Assembly: GCA_900765165.1 (NCBI GenBank)
Contig: CAAFQR010000006.1
Location: forward strand, 1-38,491
From: Veillonellaceae bacterium
Lineage (GTDB): Bacteria > Bacillota > Negativicutes > Veillonellales > Veillonellaceae
DNA length: 38,491 nt
Direction of reading: 5' to 3'
Below are positions 32,501-38,491 of the stretch, one piece after another. The position numbers were made by a program, and so were the translations under genes. The notes under the pieces were generated by a model. It saw only the letters and a program-made list of their open reading frames with translations, made no database searches and was not told the DNA's origin. Each line of letters opens with the position of its first letter. The first letter of the stretch is position 1.

Positions 32501-33881
32501 TAATAGACCGCGGTGCGGACTCATTGGACACACCGGACACAGCCACAGCGCCGGTAACCGTACCGGTTATAGGCATGCCAAGCTGATCCTGTAGCATGCT
32601 AAGCGGCATATCTACAGCGCTCACCGTGGCGTTGTAAGCACTGGTATCAATGTTGTAGGACGCAGTTCCCTTCGCCGCCCCAAAGCCGGGATCTACGGAG
32701 AAGTCCGGAATGGTCACCGTCGTGCCATCATAGATAAAGTTGGCATCCGCTTCGCGAATGGCATAATCGCCATAATGCACATCGCGAGCCGAAACGTGAC
32801 CATTCGCCGTCGGTTTAGTCGCCGTGCCGCCAATAGTGGCCGTCCCGGAAATGCGACCGGTTACGCCATAATCACCGAAAGCCGTTGCATCTAAATCCTG
32901 TGCCGATACAGTCAAATTCAACGCCGGGTTCGACGTATCCTTAATATTGACAGTACCGTTGAAGAAAATGGGCTGGTTATTGGCAATCACGCCGCCATTG
33001 GTAATGGTCACCGCTGTATCGTGAAGCGATACATAAGCATGACCGTTACGAACCGTATAGGTCTTGCCGTCCTTCGTGTATGTAGCGCCAATGTTCTTCA
33101 GGTTAACATTGCCATCATAGCGGTAATCGCCATTTGTACGGGATACCGTTAAGGCAACGCCATTAGCGGTACCGCTGGTCAGCTTAGCACCAACGTCACT
33201 ACTGATAAGGTCATTGATATAATCGAGTTTAACGGAATCAGCCTTCACATATAAGGAGAAGTCCGCCGTATCATCATTGGTATAGGAGCCGCGAGCCTGC
33301 ACCTGCTGACCATCGACGAGGGCCGTTACGGCACCGTCGATTTTCGGGTAGCCATCAAAGGTAAGCGTGCCGTTCCCCTTTGTAACCTGAATCTTGCGGC
33401 CATTATGCATCTGCAGCGTTACCGCCGCATCATCAATGGTCACAAGGCCTCTAAAATCCATCGACGTTGAACTGTCACTCTTCTTAATAAGAGTCGTCAC
33501 GTTCCACGTGTTAGGCGATGTTTCTTGTACGAGAATATCCGGATTGTGGAGCGTCACGGACCGAATCAGCGAAATAGCCGATGTGCCCGTGAAGGGTAAT
33601 TTCACAGCTTCAGCAGGGCTGATGGTGACAACCGTTTCCGGCACCGTTGCTACGCGCTGCCCCTTCGCGTCATCAATTTCAAGGTTCTTGATGTGCACCG
33701 AACCATCCCAGCCAATGGTGAAATCATCGTAGGACGCCGTACCGTTAATAGCCGTATTCAATTGTTCTTTGACTATAGGACTGATGATGCGTTCGCCAAT
33801 AGGGCGCAACAGCTGCGCGCCGCCAACGGCAATAGCACCGATAACAGCCAAGGTCAGAGCCACACGATATCGCTTTTTCAT
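29562..33881 (-). CDS. tamB: TamB, AsmA-like bridge protein
   Basis: Giant 1439-residue protein of the TamB/DUF490 family. One N-terminal membrane helix (about 7-27) anchors it in the inner membrane. It is followed by very long repetitive beta-strand sequence with recurring GxxxxxxTAxGxVSG-like units (e.g. DGTATVTGHVSGALSNPNV, ISGTATIGGTATKP) forming a hydrophobic groove across the periplasm. The conserved TamB domain lies at the C-terminus, ending in beta-strands and a terminal Phe (GVRWHSDF). TamB-type proteins carry phospholipid to the outer membrane. No tamA is nearby, so it may work with BamA. CGAGGT precedes the ATG. It lies 131 bases behind the TolC-family gene; transcription may continue from there. 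Confidence 0.93.
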   Translation of the reverse strand: MKKRYRVALTLAVIGAIAVGGAQLLRPIGERIISPIVKEQLNTAINGTASYDDFTIGWDGSVHIKNLEIDDAKGQRVATVPETVVTISPAEAVKLPFTGTSAISLIRSVTLHNPDILVQETSPNTWNVTTLIKKSDSSTSMDFRGLVTIDDAAVTLQMHNGRKIQVTKGNGTLTFDGYPKIDGAVTALVDGQQVQARGSYTNDDTADFSLYVKADSVKLDYINDLISSDVGAKLTSGTANGVALTVSRTNGDYRYDGNVNLKNIGATYTKDGKTYTVRNGHAYVSLHDTAVTITNGGVIANNQPIFFNGTVNIKDTSNPALNLTVSAQDLDATAFGDYGVTGRISGTATIGGTATKPTANGHVSARDVHYGDYAIREADANFIYDGTTVTIPDFSVDPGFGAAKGTASYNIDTSAYNATVSAVDMPLSMLQDQLGMPITGTVTGAVAVSGVSNESAPRSIKANLKGTNISAQGITLDSADAQIRGTNGQYTIDYLNGTMGAGHFTAYGTASTDAVDLSFNGSGLPLSELQSYVGQSLDGTATVTGHVSGALSNPNVVAKVSSDGGHIAGVHYDRLFGDLAIENNVATIKQGFLQDGHGYYTVTGTANLTGDKAIDIRAQAETVRIENVAKSFTDLPITGWLSARAHIQGTMSNPLVRAHIHAWDGSVYGKLFSDVEFGVRYQGDTLTVRNLTASAYGASFYGGGTMKGKTLDFNVFGDKIYLAPWLKDYADVHGYLTAEGHLSGTTDKPIFEGNIGSDKLRINGTVLTNVRGSVYVDPTVVNFKNLGFDQGEKGKFVLQGGMTLTGEHRLFGYATMNDGDLTSLTNLAGVKLHNTTGLINGRVDLGGNLKNPDIALKGTIDDLTVGDHLLGTSQVDVALQNRRFTVNTFQVPVGDGMLAAAGHADLDGKTDIQIAANKVDLSLLLPITGKEIPLTGNLNFIANVSGETRNPKVELSADMTNATYNGVFVDRVYAMATMEDKVIKIQQLVGQRGQYKSKIYGDIPLAALYTSSYLPPGDKSAMDLVVDVNDADLAVLPLMTPMVTEGVGPLKGKVHITGSYTHPEANGTISVANGLIGFRGVKNPLKNVNAQIRFTGTKAELLGGADMGKGNMGLSGDIAWEGTTLKSYSGVVQFNNLELIHDYFKGPLNGEIGFVEKNGLPTVTGHIDLEKDTIAIPLSFDTAGGGSPLGLDITVNVGKKVNLYSGGLYDITMEPGSAYIGGTTELPNIEGKFTVANGTIKYLNNSFRIGKGEASFQPGSFLPYLDLMANARVSSYMIFLGVKGPVDHMDLKLNSDPHLEERQIISLLTFGYSNGNSSEFTSQDANALLAAGLKSAVLGYVEGSVKGSLGLDLINITTGSLDQSEPINKSTNNYYNIEIGKYLLPNMMLTMSRGLNNSGNKYSLSYDINSHFSLYGSRTSGYNNRDSNSFAGVRWHSDF

Positions 33882-33911
33882 ATCGCACCTCGTAATCTCA
33901 CTAACTTACTG

Positions 33912-33943
33912 AATACGTCGTTTAACTGACAAAATACGTCGTT
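33912..33943. repeat. Pair of 11-base direct repeats upstream of tamB
   Basis: AATACGTCGTT occurs at 33912-33922 and again at 33933-33943. The copies are offset by exactly 21 bases, two turns of the helix, and lie 30-60 bases upstream of the tamB start. This spacing is typical of tandem sites for a DNA-binding protein. No regulator is identified. Confidence 0.55.
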
Positions 33944-33963
33944 CTACCCCACTACCCCTGATA

Positions 33964-34002
33964 CAGGTCTAGCACGTCCTATTTCTAAAACGTGCTAACC
34001 TG
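33964..34002. other. Long hairpin between the TolC-family gene and tamB
   Basis: On the minus strand CAGGTTAGCACGT pairs with ACGTGCTA(G)ACCTG, 13 pairs with one bulged base and an 11-base loop. It starts 10 bases after the TolC-family stop. There is no T run behind it, so it is more likely an RNA-stability or partial-termination element than a full terminator. Confidence 0.55.
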
Positions 34003-34012
34003 ATTTCCTATA

Positions 34013-35488
34013 TTATTTGCTAGCCGGTGTAGCGCTAACGTTGCTCAATAAATTCTGTAATTCCGTCGTTGCATTAGCGGCTTTAACAATAGCGGCACCG
34101 CCACCGATCGGCGCTTCTACAGGAACGCCCATGGACTGTTCTAACGTAGCTACGGAAATGTTGTAATTGTAAAGTGCATCTACATAGCTGTTGCGCGCCG
34201 TTGCCAACTTCGTTTCAGCATCTAATACGTCAAGGTTGGTACCAACACCAGCCTGGTAACGAAGGGATGCAACACGGAAGTTTTCCTGTGCTTCTTCAAC
34301 AGCAGATTTCGTACTGGAAATCGTCTGTTCCGCCGCACGGAGGTTTAAGTACGCCTGGCGAACCTGAAGCATTACGGAGTCAACCGCTGCTGCATTGGCT
34401 TCCTTAGCTTTTTCTAAGTTAGCTTCGGCTACCTTAGTCTGTTCCTTGGAGGAACCTCCGTCCCAAACGTTCCAAGATACAGCAGCACCAACACTCCAGT
34501 CGTTGCTACCGGTACCCTGCCAGTTAGTGTCAGCCCAGTTTTTACCTAAGGAAGCACTTACGCTCGGTTTGCTACCGGCTTTCGCCTGCAATACTGACTG
34601 TTCCGCTTCCTTAACGGTCATGGTGCTTTCTACTAAATCGTAGCGATGCAACAACGCGTACGCACGAGCCTGTTCAATAGTAATCGGATACGGCGTATAG
34701 CCTAATTCCTTATCCGTCGTCTGAATGGACGTGCTTACCGGCAAACCGATTACATTGTTAAGTGTTGCTTCTGCAAGGTTAGCGTTGTTCTGTGCCGTTA
34801 CCAAGTCAGTCTGTGCCTGGGACAAGGAAGTCTGCGATGCCAACACATCGGACTTCGCTACAAGACCTACAGCGTACTGCTGGTTAACGTTAGTCAAATG
34901 ACCTTCGTAATCCTTAACAGACTGGTTCGCAATGTCTACCTTGTTGCGCGCCTGGATTAACGCATAGTAATCCTGAGCCGCCGTCAATTTAGCGGTCTGA
35001 CGAGCTACTTCATAAGCAGCGCCGGCGCCTTCACGACTGAAGCGGGAGCTTTCAATCTGTGCATCCAAAGACGGCGTGTAAATCGGCACGCTTACAGACA
35101 AGCCGTGACCGAAGCTGTTAGACGCATCAGAGGTAGCCATGGAGTTACCGCGGCTTGCAGAATATTTATAGCCCAAGGTCGGGTTCTTTTCAGCAGCTGT
35201 TGCGCTTACCTGTGCCTTTGCTGCTTCATAGGACCATTCGGACTGCTTTAAGGTACGGTTGTTAAGAAGTGCCAAGTCAATGGTACGACCAACATTAAGA
35301 GATACAGCCTTCGGTACCGACTGGTTTTGCGTTAACTGATTGGCTATAGCCTGTTGAGTGGCTACCAACGCGGATTGCTGATATTTAGTTAATTTCAAAT
35401 CCGTGCCATTCGAATTATCAGCTGCCATAACGCCGCTGGTAACCAAGGCCATGGCTACGGCCAAAGAAAGAGCTTTTTTATTTACCAT
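34013..35488 (-). CDS. TolC-family outer-membrane channel protein
   Basis: 491 residues with a signal peptide (about 1-22, SGVMA/AD) and two tandem outer-membrane-efflux-protein domains made of long helices (about 60-260 and 270-460). Repeats such as YALIQARNKVDIANQSVKDY and AYLNLRAAEQTISSTKSAVE occur at matching places, as in TolC trimers that form an alpha-barrel tunnel with a small outer-membrane barrel. The tail is Ala/Thr/Ser-rich. GGAGG lies nine bases before the ATG. It follows mlaD by 19 bases and so is likely co-transcribed with mlaEFD. No membrane-fusion protein or inner-membrane pump gene is adjacent, so its export partner is unknown. Confidence 0.92.
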   Translation of the reverse strand: MVNKKALSLAVAMALVTSGVMAADNSNGTDLKLTKYQQSALVATQQAIANQLTQNQSVPKAVSLNVGRTIDLALLNNRTLKQSEWSYEAAKAQVSATAAEKNPTLGYKYSASRGNSMATSDASNSFGHGLSVSVPIYTPSLDAQIESSRFSREGAGAAYEVARQTAKLTAAQDYYALIQARNKVDIANQSVKDYEGHLTNVNQQYAVGLVAKSDVLASQTSLSQAQTDLVTAQNNANLAEATLNNVIGLPVSTSIQTTDKELGYTPYPITIEQARAYALLHRYDLVESTMTVKEAEQSVLQAKAGSKPSVSASLGKNWADTNWQGTGSNDWSVGAAVSWNVWDGGSSKEQTKVAEANLEKAKEANAAAVDSVMLQVRQAYLNLRAAEQTISSTKSAVEEAQENFRVASLRYQAGVGTNLDVLDAETKLATARNSYVDALYNYNISVATLEQSMGVPVEAPIGGGAAIVKAANATTELQNLLSNVSATPASK

Positions 35489-35507
35489 TACTGCTTACCT
35501 CCAAGTA

Positions 35508-36809
35508 TTAAAAGACCTGTCTGATACCGAAAAAGTTGCCGCCGTCGGTGGCACTGTAAGGTCGTATAAACTGTATTACGCCATAGGTATTATCGTGCAA
35601 GCGGAATTCGCTGCGAATGCGATAGCGCCGATCGTTAATATCCATAATGGCTGCGGATAACGAGAAAGGACTGCCTAAACCGTAGTCTAAGCCAACACCT
35701 AAGTCGCCGTCCATTAAACCGCCTCTAAGCATAAATTTATTGGCAAGGTATTTACCATAGGTCAGTTCCAGATGACTACCATCCCCTACATCGGTAACGC
35801 CCATGGTGTACACGCCATTACCGGTGAAAAGACGAACATCGGCATTGGGACTGAAATGATCCTTCTGATTATTGTAGAGCATTTCGGCACTTACCGTTGC
35901 CTTAAAAGGGGTTTTACCATCCTGACCCGGCGTTACATCCCCACCGGTGAGGCGATTTAACTTCGTTGTGAGCTGTGCCGTGTTATGCAGCGTTTCTTTG
36001 ATGTCTGCTGCACTTTGCGGGTCTGTAACAATGCCCTGCATCGACTGAGCGATAGCATTGACACTGTCACTGGTTTGCTTCAAATTCGTCAAGATAGCAC
36101 GCATATCGTTGCCAGCCTGACCGTCTTTATTGAATTGAGCCATCGTGCCGTTGAACTGATCCGTTACACCGGCCATGTCTCTGGTAATCTGTACCATATT
36201 CGACGTAATGGCGTGAATGTTTTCCTGGTTACCAGCGGCCATCTGGTTCAGCTGACCCGTTAAGGCTGCCGTATTATTGGCAATGGTCGCCGTAGTCCGC
36301 AGTGCTTCCTTCAAGGAGTCCTGGGTCTGCTTATCGCCGATAATATTGTTAATGGAGCCTAAGGTCTTGTTAGCCGATTCCATGAGCTGCGTAGCCTGGG
36401 CCATCGTCTTATCGATTTCACTTTGTCCTTCGCCGGTAATCGTATCGCCATCCTTCAAGTAGGTCGTTGATTTACCAGGCGAAATCTGAATGAATTTATC
36501 GCCTAAAATGCCATCATTGGCCAAGGTAAAGGTGGAATCCTTCGGGATTTCCGTGCCTTCTTTAATGTCCATGGTCACCGTAACGCCGTGTGCCGTTACT
36601 TCCATTTGCGTAACACGACCTACGTTAACACCGGAATATTTAACCTGATTGCCTGTTTTAAGACCTGTAACCGATTGAAAGTCACCGGTAATATGCATAG
36701 CCGGCGCTTTAAAGATTTCCGCTCGACTCAAGAACACCACACAGGCGCCGAACAGAAATATACCGATTACGGTAAATAAGCCAACCTTGGCTTCCGTAGT
36801 CCACTTCAT
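35508..36809 (-). CDS. mlaD: MlaD-type MCE-domain protein with C-terminal beta-domain
   Basis: 433 residues. A membrane helix (about 9-27) is followed by one MCE domain (about 38-115; SVTGLKTGNQVKYSGVNVGR) that forms a lipid-carrying ring, then a long helical stretch (about 130-285). Residues about 295-433 are a run of about nine amphipathic strands ending in a terminal Phe (FFGIRQVF). E. coli MlaD is 183 residues and lacks the helical and strand parts. A C-terminal barrel in the outer membrane would make this a single-protein bridge; as I recall, such a Mla bridge has been described in Veillonella. GGGGAGG precedes the ATG, which overlaps the mlaF stop by four bases. Confidence 0.92.
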   Translation of the reverse strand: MKWTTEAKVGLFTVIGIFLFGACVVFLSRAEIFKAPAMHITGDFQSVTGLKTGNQVKYSGVNVGRVTQMEVTAHGVTVTMDIKEGTEIPKDSTFTLANDGILGDKFIQISPGKSTTYLKDGDTITGEGQSEIDKTMAQATQLMESANKTLGSINNIIGDKQTQDSLKEALRTTATIANNTAALTGQLNQMAAGNQENIHAITSNMVQITRDMAGVTDQFNGTMAQFNKDGQAGNDMRAILTNLKQTSDSVNAIAQSMQGIVTDPQSAADIKETLHNTAQLTTKLNRLTGGDVTPGQDGKTPFKATVSAEMLYNNQKDHFSPNADVRLFTGNGVYTMGVTDVGDGSHLELTYGKYLANKFMLRGGLMDGDLGVGLDYGLGSPFSLSAAIMDINDRRYRIRSEFRLHDNTYGVIQFIRPYSATDGGNFFGIRQVF

Positions 36810-37567
36810 ATAACATCCTCCCCTGTATCCCTCGTCTTCACCGATTTGCGTCCATGTATGAACTGTTGTACCTTTGGATTTGGTGAATTTCTAAATTCTT
36901 CCGTTGGGGATACTTCTACAAATCGGCCCTTATATAACAAGGCCACTCTGTCTGCTACGAAGAAGGCAGATTGCATGTCGTGGGTAACCACAATGGACGT
37001 GCAGTGTAAATGCTTCTGCATGCTTCGTATGAGCCGACTAATCGTGCCTGACGTTATGGGGTCAAGGCCTGACGTCGGTTCGTCGTATAAAATGATGCTT
37101 GGATCTAAGGCAATGGCCCTGGCCAAGCTAATACGTTTTTTCATACCGCCGGATAACTGTGACGGCATATACGCTTCCGTACCCGGAAGGCCTACCATGC
37201 GCAATTTCCGCTTTACTACTTGCTCAATTGCTTTTTTATCTAAATCCGTATGCTGCTTAAGACCGAATGCTACATTATCGCCGACGCTCATGGAGTCAAA
37301 TAAGGCCGAATACTGAAATACCATGCCCATTTTGCGTCGCACAATGTTAAATTCGTCTTCAGACAGCTCCGTAATGTCTACGCCGTCCACGAGAATGTGA
37401 CCGGATGTAGGTTTCTGTAAGCCAATAATCAATCGCAAAATTGTACTTTTGCCGGCGCCACTGCCGCCTAACACAGCCAGTGTTTCGCCGTCGTGAATCG
37501 TTAAGTCCACGTGGTCTAAAATAACGCGATCGTCATAAGCAACAACTACTTTTTGTAACTCTATCAT
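36806..37567 (-). CDS. mlaF: MlaF, ATP-binding subunit of the MCE phospholipid transporter
   Basis: 253-residue ABC ATPase that powers the MlaE-MlaD complex. It contains Walker A GGSGAGKSTILRLIIG (about 34-49), the signature LSGGMKKRISLARAIA (about 138-153; the SGGMxxR form is typical of Mla/MCE ATPases), Walker B SIILYDEPTSGLDP (about 157-171) and the switch histidine in IVVTHDMQSAFF. It lies 13 bases behind mlaE and overlaps mlaD by four bases. No gene for an MlaB-like STAS protein, which regulates the E. coli complex, is present in the unit. Confidence 0.95.
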   Translation of the reverse strand: MIELQKVVVAYDDRVILDHVDLTIHDGETLAVLGGSGAGKSTILRLIIGLQKPTSGHILVDGVDITELSEDEFNIVRRKMGMVFQYSALFDSMSVGDNVAFGLKQHTDLDKKAIEQVVKRKLRMVGLPGTEAYMPSQLSGGMKKRISLARAIALDPSIILYDEPTSGLDPITSGTISRLIRSMQKHLHCTSIVVTHDMQSAFFVADRVALLYKGRFVEVSPTEEFRNSPNPKVQQFIHGRKSVKTRDTGEDVI

Positions 37568-37580
37568 AGGACCGCCTCAT

Positions 37581-38342
37581 TTAGTACAACAACATGGATA
37601 AGAAATAATTGAGTACAAAGACTAAGATAATGCTGGTAACTACCGAGCTCGTTGTGGCATTACCAACGGACGCAGCGCCCATCTTCGTGTACATGCCCTT
37701 GTAGGAACCGACTAACGCAATAACCGCCCCAAACACCGACGCCTTGATGAGACCATAGGTCAGGTCACCAACAGCGGCAAAAAGCTGAATGGAATCGGTA
37801 TAGGTCATACCAGCCAAGCCTTTAACGGCTGTAGCTACAACATAGCCACCACCAATACCAATAATAACACCATAGAACGCCAATACGGGCACCATGATCA
37901 TACACGCAATAACGCGCGGTACCACCAGGTAGCCAATGGGATTAACCGCCATAACCTTCAATGCGTCAATTTGCTCCGTTACCTTCATGGTCCCCAGCTC
38001 CGCTGTAATAGCGGCGCCAACGCGACCGGCTAGCACAACGCCAACCAATACAGGACCGAGCTCACGGCCCATGGCAATAGCCATAATGCCGCCGACGGTG
38101 CCCTGCGCACCATAACGAATCAAAATGTCGGTAATTTGTAAGGTCATAACGGCGCCGGCGAATAACAAGGTCAAACTGATGATGGGCAACGAATCCACGC
38201 CTAAATGGGCCATTTGGAAAACTACATGGCGCCAATTCACCATTTTCAGCTGCCGCACTGTTTGAAAGATGAGTAACGCTGCTTCGCCGCATCGCTCTAA
38301 CCCTTTTATGACAGCTCGACCGATATATTCAAAAAACGGCAC
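37581..38342 (-). CDS. mlaE: MlaE, permease of the MCE phospholipid transporter
   Basis: 253-residue inner-membrane permease of the MlaE/YrbE family. An N-terminal amphipathic elbow helix is followed by about five membrane segments (about 49-75, 80-110, 145-175, 195-215 and 230-253). The family signature AMGRELGPVLVGVVLAGRVG (about 90-109), followed by AAITAELGTMKVTEQIDAL, is intact. The start is GTG at 38342, six bases after AAGGAGG. It is the first gene of the mlaE-mlaF-mlaD-TolC unit, with an extended -10 promoter about 100 bases upstream. Transport direction cannot be read from the sequence. Confidence 0.95.
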   Translation of the reverse strand: MPFFEYIGRAVIKGLERCGEAALLIFQTVRQLKMVNWRHVVFQMAHLGVDSLPIISLTLLFAGAVMTLQITDILIRYGAQGTVGGIMAIAMGRELGPVLVGVVLAGRVGAAITAELGTMKVTEQIDALKVMAVNPIGYLVVPRVIACMIMVPVLAFYGVIIGIGGGYVVATAVKGLAGMTYTDSIQLFAAVGDLTYGLIKASVFGAVIALVGSYKGMYTKMGAASVGNATTSSVVTSIILVFVLNYFLSMLLY

Positions 38343-38440
38343 GCTACCCCTCCTTCCTTTGTATTACACCAACGCGCGGAGTATCAAATTTACCTATAAG
38401 TATACAAAACAGATAAACTATTACTGCCATTCTATTCCTT

Positions 38441-38457
38441 CATTGTACCACAAAACC
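38441..38457 (-). promoter_or_regulatory. Extended -10 promoter of the mlaEFD operon
   Basis: The minus strand reads GGTTTTGTGGTACAATG: a -10 TACAAT (38442-38447; 5 of 6) with a TGG extension (38448-38450) and no clear -35. It matches the lpxI promoter (17797-17813) in 16 of 17 bases. A leader of about 95 bases would follow. Confidence 0.6.
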
Positions 38458-38491
38458 TGTACCACATCTACCGGTACTGGAAAATCAAAAT

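Noticed and set aside
1..38491. tRNA, rRNA, insertion sequences or prophage
   Set aside because: No transposase, integrase, phage or RNA gene sequence was recognised. Gaps between genes are short and explained by promoters and terminators.

Overview
The window looks like a piece of the chromosome of a diderm Firmicute of the class Negativicutes, most likely the Veillonellaceae. I cannot settle the genus from sequence alone. Three things point there. The left edge carries the first 33 codons of an OmpM-type porin, with a signal peptide followed by the start of an S-layer-homology domain. Many genes have strong AGGAGG-type ribosome binding sites of Firmicute style. The rest of the window is nearly all lipopolysaccharide and outer-membrane biogenesis genes in one compact block, the 'outer-membrane cluster' known in Negativicutes. 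All 36 genes I accept lie on the minus strand, so transcription runs from high to low coordinates.

Layout from right (first transcribed) to left. (1) 38342-34013: mlaE, mlaF, mlaD and a TolC-family channel gene, tightly packed behind an extended -10 promoter, then the giant tamB (33881-29562) and a FliA/SigF-like sigma factor gene (29359-28730) that ends at a strong terminator. (2) 28499-20307: a new promoter, a single-pass membrane protein of unknown function, bamA, an unrecognised exported protein with a beta-rich C-terminus, three consecutive OmpH/Skp-like genes, then lpxD and a late acyltransferase gene. (3) 20195-17944: lpxC, fabZ and lpxA. (4) 17731-4379: a 14-gene unit (lpxI, lpxB, msbA, waaA, lpxK, kdsB, kdsA, kdsD, kdsC, an lpxL-like acyltransferase, lptC, lptA, lptB, lptF/G) with a promoter before lpxI and a terminator after the permease. 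(5) 4068-685: a DUF3084 protein, a RuvC-like nuclease-fold protein, a YitT-family membrane protein and signal peptidase I, each except lepB with its own likely promoter. (6) The ompM promoter and a long leader.

Together the genes make Kdo2-lipid A from UDP-GlcNAc (lpxC, lpxA, lpxD, lpxI, lpxB, lpxK, waaA and acyltransferases), make Kdo (kdsD, kdsA, kdsC, kdsB), flip it (msbA) and carry it outward (lptB, lptF/G, lptC, lptA). They also fold outer-membrane proteins (bamA, Skp-like chaperones), move phospholipid (mlaEFD, tamB) and provide an export channel (TolC). I see no LptD, MlaA, MlaB, MlaC, TamA, SurA or Lol genes here; they may lie elsewhere or be absent.

The points I rate highest are the unrecognised 422-residue exported protein directly behind bamA, the C-terminal beta-domain on MlaD, three Skp-like paralogues with three different kinds of N-terminus, a 17-base promoter element shared by the lpxI and mlaE units, the structured ompM leader, and a sigma factor inside the envelope cluster.
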